This document shows, piece by piece, positions 11,243 to 21,778 of a DNA stretch of 64,000 nucleotides (positions within the stretch are counted from its first letter, which is position 1; each line of letters begins with the position of its first letter). Under the pieces are notes generated by a model. That model was not told the DNA's origin and searched no databases. It saw nothing but the letters and a program-made list of their open reading frames with translations. Source of the stretch: Elmis aenea (lineage: Eukaryota; Arthropoda; Insecta; Coleoptera; Elmidae); NCBI GenBank assembly GCA_947652605.1, contig OX393583.1:5621222-5685221 (forward strand), given 5' to 3'. A program made the translations under genes and the position numbers.

Positions 11243-12366
11243 TGTCTTTCTAAGGTTCTAAATAATTGTCGAGCTATATCACAGCAACAACCTACTAGAA
11301 CTACAACTATTACCTATTACCTACTAGAACAATGCTACATTGTAATATGTTAAGATATGCAATCGACAAGTATAGATTTGCAGAGCTCGCACTTGTGCGG
11401 GCAGACTGCGTAGATGTCCCTTTGTTCTGACATAATTTTTGTAAACAAATATTGTCATTATAAACATAAACAACAAACATAAAAAGTCATGAAGTCTCAT
11501 AACACAAATATTTAATTCAAACAAATTAATTTCTATTTAATTTTCGTTTCGGGTCTAATGGACCCGGTCGACAGACGCAAGGTTAAACGACCAAAGATAT
11601 TGATTTTATATTGTCAAGATATTTAGTGGTCAGAATAGTTTTAAAAACCATAATTTTCAGTCGTTATCTAACATTACTGGCGTCTTGGAGAACTTAATGT
11701 TACATCAAGCGATTAACCCGATAATAAAAAAATTATCCAAGTTTGGCAAAATCAAACGATAGGTAAATATGAACACCAAACAGTTAATTAAGTCTTAAAC
11801 TTCCCAAACAGTCACATTTTTAAGTAATTTTCAAAAATATTCAGGAGACTTTAACGTTTGTTTAAGCGACGAACCCGGATGGTTTTAAATCCCAATGCAC
11901 AACTCTATTTAAGAATATTACAACTTTTTGTTGGTAAAACTTTGCGTCAGCCAGTATTTGTGGTGCTTGTTGTTTAATTTTTAATTACATTTAATTTCCC
12001 AGCAATAAAATTGCGGTAAACATGCTTAAAATTGTTCGCAGTTCTTTAATAATTACTTTAAAGTTGTTTTGCATGCTTTTTTTTCAATTTTCTCGAAAAA
12101 ATACAACGTGTTTATTATAATATGATGTCATAACAATTAGCAAGTGTTATTTTATGTGTAATAAAAAATTGTTTAAATGTGTTGGTGGATTTATTTGCTG
12201 CTTGTAATTTGTTGATAGAAGTTTAAAAACGATTTAACTAGTATAGATAAAAAATAATTTATCATGTCTAGACACATTAGTAAAGCACATCATATCGTAT
12301 TATAATTAAGATTTATATATTTACAAAAAAAAACGTACCAGAGAATGAACTGAATTTCTTTTAAGA
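11243..12366. other. Unassigned AT-rich spacer
   Basis: No gene or repeat boundary is evident. A short GC-richer phrase, GGGTCTAATGGACCCGGTCG near 11551, forms an imperfect GGGTC...GACCC dyad whose identity I cannot establish. Confidence 0.4.
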
Positions 12367-13310
12367 TAGAGTAAAGTGCCCTAATACCTATGGAATACTT
12401 TTTTGTATTCGGCAATAATATCCACATTTATTGAAAAAAAAATTGCAAAAAAAATTGTAAGGAATTTGTAATGAATACGCAACACATTACTCGAATTCTG
12501 GTAAGATATTACGGTAGATATTTCTTATATAGCTATTTTTTTTAAATGTTACTACTATTCCATATTAGGCTCCCGGGGAATCTAATATGAAATACTAGGA
12601 GTTTTTAATATGGAATATAGAATTATATAGGAAATATACATTAAAATAAACAACTGCTCATAGATTAATCTTTTATTTCTTTCTGAGTTGCATTATTACT
12701 TAAACCAAACCAAAACTCTGTTATTTATGTAAATTAAATTATAATTCAAGTGTCATTCGAACTAAATGTTGATAATTTATTTATTTTTTACAGGTAGGAC
12801 AATAGAATTGTTTTGTTTTGGGTATTTTGCACATTTTTCATGTGTCCATTTCTGACACTTTTGACACTGAACCCATATTGCTGTACTTAGTGACCATAAT
12901 CATATTCATTAAAAGGCACCTCGATGTATTCCATATTGGGCATCAATGTGACATTTCAAAAATCGGTATATGTAAAACATGAAATGGCCCCAATCAAAAT
13001 TTTGGTCTATTTAATTGAAATGTAAAGGCTCATGATAAATAAACATGCAATAAAATATTTTATATCATTTACCCTAGCACATAATATTTTGCACTGAAAG
13101 ATTTAGCCTAAAACCTCAGTAGCACGTCAAAACTATATTTGAATCTGTTATGTAATCTAGTGAATATTTTTTAACTATTTTACATTTGGGAATGTGTGAT
13201 CAATGTACAAATAGGTACATATACTTTTCAACAGATATCGCTTATTCATTGTCATAAAACTGATGTATTCCATAATAGGTAACTGTTCCATATTAGGGCA
13301 CTTTACTCTA
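12367..13310 (-). mobile_element. Pogo-like DNA transposon remnant, copy B
   Basis: This is an inverse-orientation copy of the element at 4362-5790 without the retrotransposon insert, so it shows the uninterrupted structure (about 940 bases). The ends GAGTAAAGTGCCCTAATA and CCATATTAGGGCACTTTACTC are flanked by TA. The zinc-finger relic lies on the minus strand at about 12877-12790. Its TGT-CAA-AAG-TGT part keeps CAG where copy A has a stop, but a small insertion after the AKYPK segment throws the final CPTC out of frame. It has no other coding content. Confidence 0.75.
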
Positions 13311-13599
13311 CCTAACAATGTAATTGAATTTCTTTTAGGTTACTGTTTAATAAGTATTTAAAAACTCTAACGAAACATCTAACACTCTATGAAAGTCAAT
13401 CAAACAGGAATCACTTTATGAAATGCGATAAATAACAAACTTTAGTCCTAAAACTTTTTAAAAGTTAGTATTTATTTAGATTCATACTCATCAGCTTCGT
13501 AACTAACCATTTTAGCATCAAAGCAGGTTTTGCAAACCTTAAATGCATGTTCCAAGCAAAAATATTTAATACAAAGTCTGCAAGAACAGTAACGTAGGC

Positions 13600-13857
13600 A
13601 GGAGGTGTCAGGGGGGGGGTCAGAACCCTCCCCATGGGTTCGGAATAAGTCGTTATAGAGTTGGAAAACTGTAAATTTTGTGCTAAAAAAGGTCTTTGGC
13701 TCTTTTTACCATTTATTAACCTCCCCATGATGATTCCATCAAACATCCTGCTGCTAAAAAACTTAAAAAGAGAGTGGTAACCTAACAAAAAGGTTCTCGG
13801 CTCTTTTTACGTTTATTTACCCCCCTCCCCATGGAAGCATCCTGGCTACGCCACTGG
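13600..13857 (-). mobile_element. Fragment of an unclassified DNA transposon with CAGTGGCGTAGCC end
   Basis: Read on the minus strand, the segment begins with CAGTGGCGTAGCCAGGATGC, a terminus shared by several animal DNA transposon families, followed by a G-rich run. Two related phrases, CTTTGGCTCTTTTTACC near 13694 and CTCGGCTCTTTTTACG near 13797, both followed by TTAT..CCTCCCCATG, show an internal direct duplication. A poly-G run of nine lies at about 13611. No matching left end or target duplication was found, so the class is open. A 107-codon minus frame (13465-13788) covers it but is not protein-like. Confidence 0.3.
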
Positions 13858-14419
13858 GCAAGAATATAATATCTGCTATTTTGATTCACAAAGCAAGAGA
13901 TGCGCATGCTATAACAGTCGAAATAATTTCGGCAAGTCAGTTCAGGTACAGAGAGGGATTAGCTGGACGTTCAAGTTTTGACAAGAATGGGCTAAAGAGA
14001 TACTTAAAAAATTCAGTGCAAATTATCTCACAGATACATTGCGCCTCACAAAGTGTTAAGATTCTATTTCTTGCATTGGTTCCATTTCCATTTTAATTAA
14101 ACTATTGTTTTTCCTTTGTTACAGGTGAAGCTACAGACTTCTCCAATATAACCATGCGCTTCTCTTAGGATCTTCTTCTGCAAGCAACCAAAGAATTGGT
14201 GCAGATACTAAAAAGAAGGTAAATAAAATTATATCTCGATTTGTGCCAATTAGAGTTTTGTATGTGGGGATGGATTACAAGCGACGTCTACCAAAAAAGA
14301 GTAGACAGCTGTATTTTTCTAATCATTGAGAATTGGACACATGTTTATCTGAACTGTTCTAAAATGTTTACTATTCCTCATAAAACACCCTGTATTTAGC
14401 GGCGTCCCCCAGAGAATGT
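13858..14419. other. Unassigned spacer with exon-like signals
   Basis: A 71-codon + frame (13881-14096) and a TTTGTTACAG|GT acceptor-like site at 14125, with AAG|GTAAAT near 14217, look superficially like an exon, but the enclosed sequence contains stops in the relevant frames and no recognisable protein. A CACCCTGTA end occurs near 14385. It might include a 5' UTR exon of the CD36-family gene; there is no proof. Confidence 0.25.
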
Positions 14420-14899
14420 GCCACACCCAGGGCCGGCCTTAAGCACATTCCACCGATTACCTCGGCTAGGGCCTCGTACTTAAGGGGCTCCCCGCTCAAA
14501 AAATAAAAAATATAAACACAGTGCCTACTAATAGCATAGAAACAAAAAGCTATTCTGAATCATATCACTTAAAAAATTTAATATTCAATAGTGAAATACT
14601 AAACTTAATAAACAAGCTAAACCACAGTTATTTAAAAGATTATTTATCAAATCAATTAACAAAAGTTTTCGTGAAATTATTCCAGTTGAAACGTTTACGG
14701 AAACGTAAAAAGTGAAGCAGAGTCTTTGCCTACTTAAATGAAAGATTACAAATTCTTGGTATCTTTTGTTTTCTGGCATGATTTGCTTTTCCAAGTGAAC
14801 TTAGTAAGCAAAGAATTACAAAGTGAAACCACAGTCTGTCTTCGGGAATACTCACTTTTGAAAAATTGTGCCAATGGCTAGAGTGTACCGAGGAAGAGG

Positions 14900-16093
14900 T
14901 TTTAAAGCAGGGACTAAAAACGAAAAAAATTCCGTTCGTTTCTGTTCGGAACGAAAACGCAATATATCGTTTTCGTTCTAACCGAAAAAATCTTTTTTCG
15001 TTTTCGTGAACCGAAATAATAACGGTTAAAACCGGTTTTACAATATTTTTTTTGTCGTCAAAAAATCAATTTTTTTTCTAATCACCACAACCCTCTATAA
15101 AAACGATAACAATATTTGCGTCTCAACTAAAATATAAACGATGACGATGGGGTTTGATGCTTACGGACAGCATATTTTAGACTGGCGAACCATCGCCATA
15201 TTAAATTTACCAAATCGTTAAACACATTAACATTTAACCATTTTATTAAGTTTAACACCCGTAAGGTGCAAAAACACAACGTGATTAGATTAAATTAGAC
15301 ACACGATCTTTATCTAAAAATATGAAAATATAGCAAGTGCTGTTTTAAATTTGTTTTAGTACTAAAAATCTATGCATTTAAATTAAATAAGATCCTGCTG
15401 TAATTATTTAAAAAGACAAAAGAATGAATTCAAGTGGATAATTTACTAAATGTTATAAATAAAAAAGATATTTACAAAAAAACTTATAGATATTAACTTG
15501 AAATATACTTTCTTTATAGTTTGTACATACCATACAATACACATTTTCACATTCCGTTAAATCTTACTAGCAACACATCTTCCAATAAATCTTCTTTTAC
15601 ATTAGTCCTTTTCGAAGTAAGAATAAATTTTATTATTATTATGTCTAAACGCAAATAAAACATACACATTGATGATATATATCCAATCAAGTGGATATTC
15701 TATATTGATGATCTAAAAAACAAATTAGAAATAGAGAATATCTGTACCGTTAATTGTGTTACACAAAATTGCAAGTATAAACAATAAAGTTGTTAATACA
15801 TATTCACGTAAATATATGGAGAAAAGTGAAGCTCACTTATTTCAAGTGAGATTTTTTACTGCCTCCCCAGCACAGAAGGTAAATTCGCGTTTGTGTTTAA
15901 CAAATAAAATTGAAATAGCGACAAAACCGGTTAAAACCGGTTAAAACCGGTTTTGGAAAATATTTATTTCGTTTTCGTTCTTGAACGAAAAATAATAATT
16001 TCGTTTTCGGTTTCGTTTTCGTTCTTAAAAAAATTTCGGTTAATTTCGTTTAACGTTTTCGTTTTCGTTCCGTTCTCAGTCCCTGTTTTAAAG
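14900..16093. mobile_element. Non-autonomous hAT-type element nested in the hAT
   Basis: The element (14908-16085, 1178 bases) starts CAGGGACTAAAAACG and ends CGTTCTCAGTCCCTG. It is flanked by the 8-base duplication TTTTAAAG at 14900-14907 and 16086-16093. The subterminal regions are dense in CGTTTTCGTT/AACGAAAACG repeats on both sides, possibly transposase-binding sites. Near 15925 an AAAACCGGTT motif is repeated three times. There is no transposase frame, so it must have been mobilised in trans. It inserted after the outer hAT did. Confidence 0.92.
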
Positions 16094-16115
16094 ATGATTA
16101 ATCTGTGCAAATAAT

Positions 16116-16751
16116 CTTGCAAAAGATTTAGGTGTTGTTCCACAATTCCAGTTGAAACGTTTACGGAAACGCAAAAGGCTATTTGCATACGAGTCCTCAG
16201 ACGACCCTGTTATTGATGCAAAGGAAGCATACAAAATGGACTGTTTTAATCAAGTGTTAGTTAAAACACTGCAGTCTCTTTAACCTCGATTTAAACAATT
16301 AAAAAAGACCATAGATTTATTTAGTTTTTTTTTGTGGACGTATCACAATCAATCCAAAGAGATTGTTTTAAAATACGGCGAATCGGTGGACTTAAATGAA
16401 TTCACGTTGGCGGAAGAAATAGAAGCTTTAAAAGTAACTATTCCACAAAGTTGTTGCAATCCTTTAAATATACTTAAATATTTGGCTTGCAATAATCGTC
16501 CAACCTCGTTTCCAAATGTATTTATTGCACTAAGGATCTTCCTTATGATACCGTTAACAGTCTCTGCGGGCGAAAGAAGTTTATCAACATCAAAATTAAT
16601 TAAAACGTATTTACGATCCACTATTTCCGAAGAACGTTTAAATTCACTCGCAATTATGTCCATTGAAAGTGAAGTCATGAGGGAGATGGACTTCGACAAC
16701 CTATTAAAAGATTTTGCGGAAGCAAAATCTGGAAAGATTAATTTTAATTGA
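16116..16751 (+). pseudogene. hAT transposase C-terminal region
   Basis: In one frame from 16116 the sequence reads LAKDLGVVPQFQLKRLRKRK, then RLFAYESSDDP, an in-frame TAA at 16281-16283, and then continues to a stop after residue ...SGKINFN at 16751. The last ~90 residues are the hAT dimerisation domain: NNRPTSFPNVFIALRIFL, then VSAGERSLSTSKLIKTYLRS, then EERLNSLAIMSIES. This matches the zinc-finger MYM/BED-type hAT proteins of insects. The catalytic N-terminal part is missing or destroyed. One premature stop and the nested element upstream make this copy inactive. Confidence 0.85.
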
Positions 16752-17044
16752 GTTTCTATTTCGTTTATAAAAATGTGAGTTGTTTTGCTTTCCTTCGTTC
16801 CTAGTCAATTTGTGAAATTGTATGTTTTGTTATGTTTGTATATATAATCAAATTCCCATCTACCCGTAGGTGTAGGGAGTTATGTTTGTTATATTATTAT
16901 TTTAGCTTGTTTGTTCAAAATTTTATTAAAAAAAAAAAAAATTGGTTTTATGATAATGTATAAATAATTTTTTGTGGGGAGGGGGTCCCGCAGCTTGTCC
17001 TTGCGTCGGGCCCCGCGCTTACTAGGGCCGGCCCTGGCCACACC

Positions 17045-17820
17045 TACAAAATGCTAGATACGCCACTGATTGTTTCAAAAGTTATTTTAAATGTTTAAGT
17101 TGATTTCAGTGTTACAAAAATGCAGAAATAAATGAAACATTCAGTTTTAAATTTGAACCTTTTTTCGTTTGTTATATGGTACCAAGAAAATGAATTAAGA
17201 CACCAGAAGTATTGCTTTAAATAATAAAAGTTAACTTAGGGCACTACACCATTTTTGTGGTTCATCAACGTGATTAATCAGAAAAATCCTTCGTAAATGT
17301 GACTTGACCCAATTTTTTTCACAGCTGAATATACAATTTGCTTATTGACAAATTACTGAGCAGTATTCTTTTAAGTACCTACCAATTACTAATTTAAATT
17401 TGGTGGCACTTAATCGTGGCGGCCTCGCATAAATTGAGCCAAATATTGTTTTCAAATTTAAAGGAGCCAGCTTAGCATTAATAATCAAACTCGGATCAAC
17501 CTATAAGCAACCGATTTGGTCGTTAAAATTTTATTAATTTATATATTATTTTTGTTCTTCGGCTCGTCTTGGGCAAGTTTCTCGCAATCATTTCTCAATG
17601 TAAAATTCCAAGGTGCTTTTTATTACTTTGTAAACCTATAAAGGTGTTTAAACTGACCACTAAATGTTTATATAATCTTAATTGGGAAATTACGCGGTGA
17701 ATGTTGTTAGTTATTTTAATTCTAGGGTGGTATTCGTTTAATTGTCAAATATTTAGATTAATACCTTATTAATGGTTCCTTTTTGACTGGCTCCAGTGTA
17801 TCCATTTTTTTAACGTGAGT
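17045..17820. other. Unassigned spacer
   Basis: The hAT insertion target continues here (CTACAAAATGCTAGATACGC...). Beyond that I see only AT-rich sequence with no gene or repeat. Confidence 0.4.
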
Positions 17821-17821
17821 T

Positions 17822-18729
17822 ATACAGGGTTAGCCAGCCAATAGGTATGACGGGATTTAAGTAGGCTATAGAAAAAAACATAGGCAACACTATAGATAAG
17901 AAACATAGGCAACACTGTAACTTCATAAACGTCAAAAGATCTTTGAGAGTCTTTGCAATTTATGAAGCTATGGCGCATTTTACTTTAAACCAACGAATTT
18001 TCGCAACACAGACGTTTTCCGAAACTCGTAGCATTGTAGAAACGCAAAGAATGTTTCGGCGTGAATTCCAAGTTCCAAGATACGGAAGAATACCCACAGG
18101 CAAAACTCTTTCAAGATGGATACGTGACTTTCGTGCTCGTGGAAGCGTTGTTGAACGTGCAAGAATTGCTGTCGAAAAGAGTCCGACCTGTTTAGCTAAA
18201 AGACATTCTCAGGCTTTGAACATCTCGAATGGATCGTTCCGGCGAATCTTGAAACACGATCTTCACCCAGGATAAGAGAGCACGTGTACAATTTTGTGAA
18301 CATTTTCTAGACATTTTCAATACCAATGAAAATCTATTGAATGAACTTATGATGACCGATGAGGCCTATTTTCATTTAGATGGATACGTAAGTAAGCAAA
18401 ACTTCAGATACTGGGCTCCGCAAAATCCTTTGCATGAAAAACCTCTACACAGTCACAAAGTTACCGTTTGGTGTGGAGTCACCACATCAGGAACTATTGG
18501 TCTTTATTTTTTTGAACTGGATAATCATACTGTTGCGTTTGATCGATACGTGGATATGCTGCAAAACTCCCTCATACCTGGAGTAAGAAGACTCGGTTTA
18601 AACAATGTAATGTTCCAACGGTGCTACGGCCCATACAGCTCTTCAGTCGATGAACACTGCGAGATTTTTTTCCGGGAAGAGTTATCTCACGATTCGGTGA
18701 CATTCAATGTTCTTCTTTGTTTTGATTAA
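17822..18729 (+). mobile_element. Mariner-like element, internally decayed
   Basis: A TATACAGGGTTAGCC terminus near 17821 lies about 150 bases before a transposase frame. The matching right terminus was not found, so the element looks truncated on its 3' side, just after the point where the transposase loses its alignment. It is a different mariner lineage from the one at 8537-10459 by its protein sequence. Confidence 0.65.
17970..18729 (+). pseudogene. Mariner-like transposase, frameshifted and truncated
   Basis: The frame starts at an ATG at 17970 (MAHFTLNQRIFATQTF...), typical for the N-terminal helix-turn-helix of the insect mariner lineage whose proteins begin M-x-x-FT-x-EQR. TLSRWIRDFRARGSV follows at about 18100. 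A frameshift near 18270 breaks the protein. From 18337 the catalytic domain resumes: MMTDEAYFHLDGYVSKQNFRY (first Asp), HSHKVTVWCGVTTSGTIG, and a degenerate VMFQRCYGPY where the second Asp motif (FQQDGA) should be. The last motif (SPDL..DYFLWG) is absent. So the copy has lost two of three catalytic regions. Confidence 0.85.
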
Positions 18730-19085
18730 AACATTAGATGTTATTTGTCCCTGTGTTGTCATTTTTATTTGCTACTATAAAAATTGCAATGTTTATTTCG
18801 CGACGAAGGTTACTCGGCGATTTTTGAACTTTGCCCAGGTTATTGAAGCTTGTCTTTTTGATATTCATTCTTTCCTGCTTCCTGCTTGTTCTAACGACAT
18901 GTTATTAAATATTGCGTAGATAATGAAGGTCAATATGATTAGAGAAGTGTTTTTATGGCATCGTAGAATTGTATGGGTATTTTTTTATGCTTCTGTGAGG
19001 CAAGATTTGCAATGCTTCATTAATAAGACGTAAGACCATGTAAGAAACACTGAAATAATAAATAAAACGACAATATAGAGAAAAA
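18730..19085. other. Unassigned spacer
   Basis: No gene or repeat boundary recognised. It may include the eroded 3' part of the mariner-like element. Confidence 0.35.
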
Positions 19086-19330
19086 AAAATGGTACGGCCA
19101 TCTAACAAAAATGCCTGATTATAGATGGTCAAAGAAAATGTTTGTATGGGAGCCACGTGAACGGAACAATAGGGGACGTCCGCGGAAGAAATGGAAGGAT
19201 ACTGTGGAGGAAGCAATGCAAAAAAGAAATCTAACAAAGGAGATGTTCGAGTATAGGAAAAAGTGGCACGTGGGGTGCGAGAAACGGCCGAAGAAGCTGT
19301 AGGAAACTCGCTATATACTTCTTGAAATTA
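19086..19330 (+). mobile_element. Non-LTR retrotransposon C-terminal fragment
   Basis: A 63-codon frame (19111-19302) contains NNRGRPRKKWKDTVEEAMQK, NLTKEMFEYRKKW and a basic end. The RGRPxKxWxD...W pattern is the common tail of insect endonuclease/reverse-transcriptase elements. The sequence is a 5'-truncated remnant. No full reverse-transcriptase motif is present nearby. Confidence 0.7.
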
Positions 19331-19990
19331 CGTATTATTATGTCGACCCAGTGGCCATACAGTTGATTGGGCGAGTTTTACTTCTTCGTCGGTAATGAAT
19401 CGAAAATCGTGTTTAATATAGGTCTCGGCGAAATTGAGACCGTAATCAGCGAATGGCCTCGAACTGTTTAATGCATAATACACGTAATATTCTGCTTTCT
19501 TTCAGGCGATTACATAATCGCAAGTAAAGAAAGTTCGGTTTGTGGTACACATTCCACATTTATGACAAGGTTGGCTAAGTCCCACTTTAATATGGTCAGA
19601 CGACGGTGAAAGTGATCGTTGTCGTATAGATCCGTTATTAACAGCATCCGTTGCATAACAGAACGCAGACTTGGCGATTGTGAGGTAATCCGCGAGGCGA
19701 CTCGTACGGTTTTTATTGAAAGGCGGGTTATTGTGACCGAACAAACCGCTTTTATAATGAAGCTGCTTCAAATTGCTTAGATGAACCAAGCTACACCTCA
19801 CCTTTAACAAGTAATGAAATGAGATTAATCGTACAGACAGAGAGACACAGTTATTACATAGATACGTAAAATGAACAATCGCTGTAAATTTATAATTAAC
19901 ATTTCTTGTAGTTTAAAATTAATATTCTGATAAAGACATTTACAGTATATTTAGAATTGAAGGAAATATGAGGAAATAAAGCAGGCCTGT
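19331..19990. other. Less AT-rich single-copy stretch (about 19331-19810)
   Basis: The stretch 19331-19810 has more CG dinucleotides (for example GTCTCGGCGAAATTGAG near 19423 and GGTAATCCGCGAGGCGACTC near 19684) and no repeat signature. A 102-codon minus frame (19502-19810) is open but resembles no family I know. A CTTTCTTTCAG acceptor-like tract ends at 19504 on the + strand. A promoter, 5' UTR exon or regulatory element is possible. 19811-19990 is plain AT-rich. Confidence 0.3.
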
Positions 19991-20881
19991 GAAGTTATTT
20001 TGTTTCTTATGATTATTTGCGTGTATTTTACCTAAAATATCGGTAGTAGCCTTTGAAAATTCAAAACAATTTGTATGAACTGTCAACCAGAACAGTTAAT
20101 CGGCAAAATTTCCACTATTATGCCACTAAAAATCCGTATTTTTTAAGAACTGTAGATACACAGCATTTTTTTTTTTTTTTAATAATTTCAAGTACTTTAC
20201 AATCTGTTCTTAACTGAACAATAAGTAAATGTTTTTAACAGGTGAAAGGTAGGTGAAAAGAAAAGAAAAATGTCATGTAGAGAATTCTCCATTGAGTATT
20301 CTCTTTACGCTAAGCTAAAATTTTTAAAAATAGAACATAAAACTGTACAGTAAGTTCGTTTCAAGTAAACCTTGTAGGGAGATCTGCCGGTCTATATCTT
20401 TTGAGTCGCCGCACTTCACCGGCACTCACTATTAAATTTCTTGCTAGTTTATTTGGATGCACTTCAATTCTGTTTTGATATTTAAGGTAAAGGTTTTTGA
20501 TTTCTTCATGCACTGAGTTTAATTGAAGGTCGCGTTGTATTACGAAATTTGGTACATACCTGGGGGCATCAGCAATGATTCGTAAAGCTTTATTTTGGAA
20601 TCTTTGGATGATTTCAATATTTGACGTACTAGCACTTCCCCATAGCTGGATGCCATAGGTCTAAACTGTAGATACACAGCATGCTGGTGTTATTTGCTGC
20701 CATTTATGCTGTGTATCTACAACTCTTAAAAAATACGGATTTTTAGTGGCATAATAGTGGAAATTTTGCCGATTAACTGTTCTGGTTGACAGTTCATACA
20801 AATTGTTTTGAATTTTCAAAGGCTACTACCGATATTTTAGGTAAAATACACGCAAATAATCATAAGAAACAAAATAACTTC
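19991..20881. mobile_element. Foldback element with a retrotransposon inserted in its stem
   Basis: The arms 19991-20166 and 20706-20881 (176 bases each) are near-perfect inverted copies, starting GAAGTTATTTTG and ending GTAGATACACAGCAT. If the insert at 20167-20663 and one target duplication are taken out, the loop is only about 23 bases (20683-20705), so the original element was a compact hairpin of about 375 bases. The short loop means single-stranded DNA or its transcript would fold into one long hairpin. Confidence 0.88.
20167..20663 (-). mobile_element. 5'-truncated jockey-like retrotransposon with 19-bp target duplication
   Basis: Exactly the same 19 bases (AACTGTAGATACACAGCAT) lie at 20148-20166 and 20664-20682. 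Next to the left copy is a run of T (20167-20180), the poly-A tail of an element on the minus strand. The minus-strand protein from about 20660 to 20340 reads YGIQLWGSASTSNIEIIQ, RFQNKALRIIADAPRYV, and EVRRLKRYRPADL, the conserved C-terminus of jockey-clade elements. It is a textbook 5'-truncated target-primed insertion. Confidence 0.9.
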
Positions 20882-20939
20882 AAAAATATTATATTAAGAC
20901 ATAAAACGGCTTAACAACTTTGAAAGATAATTTTCTACA

Positions 20940-21475
20940 AGAAAATTTAAAAATATATAGGGTGTTCCATTAAAAAAAAACGACTTACATGAGTTTAAAG
21001 TTTAGCGAAATGGACCGAGTATAACGAACACCCTGTATATTATTTTAAAAATGTAACTAGTCAACAATCACTATGACACTATTGTCTAATAAATTACCAG
21101 AGTATATTGCTCTGGTGTTGTTATGTTAATAAATATAAATATTTTTATAAAGATCTGCATCTGTCAAACTTTTCAAAAAAACGTTAATAACTCAAAAATG
21201 GTTCATTTTAGACATAAACAACCTATAATATTTTTAAAAGAGAATTTAATTTTACATCCAAAAATTGCAAAATATACAGGGTGTTCTATATAAGAAAACA
21301 ATGTTTGGTATCAGAGCGCAAAAACAAAACACTGTGTATAGTTGAAAATAATTTTAGGTTATGTAGTAAATGATAACAAACAACTTTTATATTTAATTTT
21401 TTTAAATATTATTACTAATAACAGAGCTATCGAATAATTCGTCTTGGCTGGGACACCCTGTACATATAATTCAAA
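20940..21475 (+). repeat. Half of a TACAGGGTG-type palindromic element
   Basis: This segment matches the right arm of the palindrome at 51192-52717: GACCGAGTATAACGAACACC versus GACCGAGCATAAAAACCACC, ACTAGTCAACAATCACTATG versus ACTAGTCAGCAATCACTATG, and the shared AACAAAACACTGTGTATAGT box. Two short modules bounded by TATAGGGTGTTCC/GAACACCCTGTATA lie at about 20955-21041 and 21277-21342. Another ACACCCTGTACAT end is at about 21451. No left arm is present, so it is a solo arm or a deletion derivative. Confidence 0.7.
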
Positions 21476-21514
21476 TCATACCGAAATTGAAACTAGAAGA
21501 TGTTTCTAAAATAG

Positions 21515-21778
21515 TTGTCACTAGAGTTGATGAAAGATCACTTGATGGAAAGAGCTGAAAACATGCATTTCCCATGCGAAACCCGAAATCATGCCAGAAA
21601 AATTTCTGGAATGCCGCCTGTTGAAGAAACTAACGCTGGTCCTTTAGAAAAAAAAAAAAGAAAATATTGTACATTTTGCAAGAACAGAAAAAGTCGTTAT
21701 TATTGTAAAAAATTTAACGTTTTTATTTGTTTACAGCATTCCAACTTCATTTGTTCATCTTGCGTACAAAATGTTTAA
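21515..21778 (+). pseudogene. Cysteine-rich C-terminus of a piggyBac-like transposase
   Basis: An 87-codon frame ends with KKRKYCTFCKNRKSRYYCKK, then FNVFICLQHSNFICSSCV and a stop. The C-x2-C...C...C-x2-H...C-x2-C layout matches the small zinc-binding domain at the end of piggyBac-family transposases of the type with a C..H..C..C finger. HFPCETRNHARKISGMPP before it fits the linker of that family. The catalytic DDD part upstream is absent: the preceding sequence is a different repeat. I judge it a domesticated-looking but probably dead fragment. Confidence 0.55.

Larger units (their letters stand above)
14420..17044 (+). mobile_element. hAT transposon with exact 8-bp target duplication
   Basis: The element (14428-17036) begins CAGGGCCGGCC and ends GGCCGGCCCTG. 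It is flanked by the identical 8-base duplication GCCACACC at 14420-14427 and 17037-17044, the signature of hAT insertion. It encodes the C-terminal part of a hAT transposase on the + strand. A second hAT-type element is nested inside (14908-16085). The N-terminal half of the transposase is not recognisable in 14430-14900. A short phrase, GTTGAAACGTTTACGGAAACG, occurs both at 14686 and 16152, so part of the gene is partially duplicated across the nested insertion. Confidence 0.93.

Noticed and set aside
13465..13788. A 107-codon minus-strand frame with VTVLADFVLN.
   Set aside because: It overlaps G-rich transposon-end sequence with an internal duplication and resembles no protein family.
14125..14217. 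Possible 5' UTR exon (TTTGTTACAG| ... AAG|GTAAAT).
   Set aside because: Only weak splice signals, no coding frame and no transcript evidence; it cannot be linked to exon A.
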